This document shows positions 62,703-64,000 of a stretch of DNA of 64,000 bases, piece after piece (position 1 is the stretch's first letter; every line of letters begins with the position of its first letter). The stretch comes from Deltaproteobacteria bacterium. Its GTDB lineage: Bacteria > SAR324 > JACQKK01. Where the stretch lies: contig JAOUEW010000005.1 in assembly GCA_029858505.1 (NCBI GenBank), forward strand, positions 62,001 through 126,000. Reading direction: 5' to 3'. The notes below the pieces were generated by a model. The model had not been told where the DNA came from. It did no database searches and saw nothing but the letters and a program-made list of their open reading frames with translations. The translations under genes and the position numbers were made by a program.

Positions 62703-63941
62703 GTGGAACAAACCATTCTGGTGGTGGATGATGAGCAGGTGAACCGGGTGTTGATGGGCAAAATCCTTTCTCCCTCTTATACGGCGCTGCGCTATGCCGC
62801 CGACGGGGAGGAAGCCCTGGCCATCTGCCGCCGGGAACCGGTGGACTTGGTGGTGTCGGACTTGTACATGGCCCCCATGGACGGGGTGACCTTCTTGAAG
62901 AACCTGCGGCAAGAAGGCCTGAACCCGGCCTTTCTGGTGCTCACCTCTCAGGCCGACCAAAGCCAAGCCCTGGATTTAACCCGCCAATACGGAATTGCTG
63001 GGTATTTGATCAAGCCCATCACCAACGCTCAACAGTTTTTGTTCCATGTGAACACCGCCCTGGAAAAAAAGCGGCTGGAACAACTGGCGGAAGACCTGAT
63101 GAAACAGGTTCAAGCACACAACCTGCAACTGGAACAGCGGGTGGCGGAACGGACCGCTGAGTTGGTGGAAAAAAACCTAGCCCTGGAGCGGCTGTCGAAA
63201 TTCCGGGGGGATGTGTTGAACATTCTGGGGCACGAGCTGAACACCCCCCTGGCCCTGCTGCAAGGGTACTTTTCCATGAAGCCCTCGGCAGACCCCGCCC
63301 AGGCCGCCCGCCGAGAGCGGATCATCCAGGGCTCCATTTTCCGCATTCAGCAGCTGGTGGACCAGGGGCTCACCAACTTAAGGGCCGGGGTAGACAACCC
63401 CCACTTTCATCTTTCGCTGAAACCCGTGGACCCCCTGGCCCTGGCCCAAAGCGTGGTGGAGCGGCTGAACGGGCTGCTGGCCCCCCGGAACCTGCACATT
63501 GACTTCGACCCGCCGCCACCGCCCTCTAGTCTGTCTCAATGGGACGCCCAACGGGTGGAAAGCGTGATGGAAGAGCTGCTGGTCAACGCCGTGCGGGCCA
63601 CCCCCGATGGTGGAAAAATCAGCCTGGTCATGAAAACCCAGGGGGGGGAAGGTTGTTTGCTCACCGGGGGGCAAGAAAAAATCTGCCTGTTCGTGGAAAA
63701 CCAGGGCACCCCCCTTACCCCCCAACAGGCCGAAACCATCTTTCAGCCCTTCGTGACCCTGGGGGACCCCAGCCATCACGGCAGCGGGTTATTGACCCAG
63801 GGGGCCCATGGCAGCGGGCTGGGGCTTTCGGCCTCGCGCATCTGGGCGGAACTGCACGGGGGAAAACTGGCGGGGGGCCCCCTGCCGGATGGCTCCGGCA
63901 ATCGGTTTTCGCTGTGTCTGCCCAACCAGCCGGTTCGATAG
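62703..63941 (+). CDS. Response regulator-histidine kinase hybrid
   Basis: REC domain (TILVVDDEQVNR...VDLVVSDLYMAPMDG...LIKPI), HisKA ILGHELNTPLALLQGY, HATPase HGSGLGLSASRIWAELHGG. Confidence 0.92.
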   Translation: MEQTILVVDDEQVNRVLMGKILSPSYTALRYAADGEEALAICRREPVDLVVSDLYMAPMDGVTFLKNLRQEGLNPAFLVLTSQADQSQALDLTRQYGIAGYLIKPITNAQQFLFHVNTALEKKRLEQLAEDLMKQVQAHNLQLEQRVAERTAELVEKNLALERLSKFRGDVLNILGHELNTPLALLQGYFSMKPSADPAQAARRERIIQGSIFRIQQLVDQGLTNLRAGVDNPHFHLSLKPVDPLALAQSVVERLNGLLAPRNLHIDFDPPPPPSSLSQWDAQRVESVMEELLVNAVRATPDGGKISLVMKTQGGEGCLLTGGQEKICLFVENQGTPLTPQQAETIFQPFVTLGDPSHHGSGLLTQGAHGSGLGLSASRIWAELHGGKLAGGPLPDGSGNRFSLCLPNQPVR

Positions 63942-64000
63942 ATTATCGAACCTATCGCCGCCAGGGGGCGCACAGGGCCTCCCCCCCACCTCTCCCCCCT

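Overview
GC-rich window from a Gram-negative, probably proteobacterial, chromosome (LpxK, MltA, RlpA and a heme-copper oxidase operon are present; exact taxon not determinable from sequence alone). Most of it is housekeeping: tsaB-tsaD, a fatty-acid cluster (yceD-rpmF-fabD-fabG-acpP-fabF), gcvH, lpxK, mltA, znuACB-like, mutS2, dut, gltBD, rlpA, hemB, tatD, pyk, thiC, nusB-ligA-trkA, a ParA-like ATPase, a cytochrome c oxidase operon and a REC-histidine kinase. Less ordinary items are: (i) an interspersed two-hairpin repeat family at seven intergenic loci, amplified in tandem with a ~151-153 bp period, whose hairpin stems differ in sequence but keep pairing; (ii) a cluster of small secreted low-complexity proteins, one directly abutting a half-size Gdt1-type transporter; (iii) an AT-rich putative toxin/immunity-like cassette flanked by a 233-bp direct repeat; (iv) an AbrB-type antitoxin gene with an 11-bp inverted repeat over its start codon and a truncated PemK/MazF remnant; (v) a CoxA whose K-channel lysine position reads methionine, with two subunit III paralogs; (vi) a 797-codon protein of unknown family translationally coupled to mutS2. 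No rRNA, convincing tRNA, CRISPR array or complete transposase gene was seen. Assignments come from motif recognition by eye; no database search was run.
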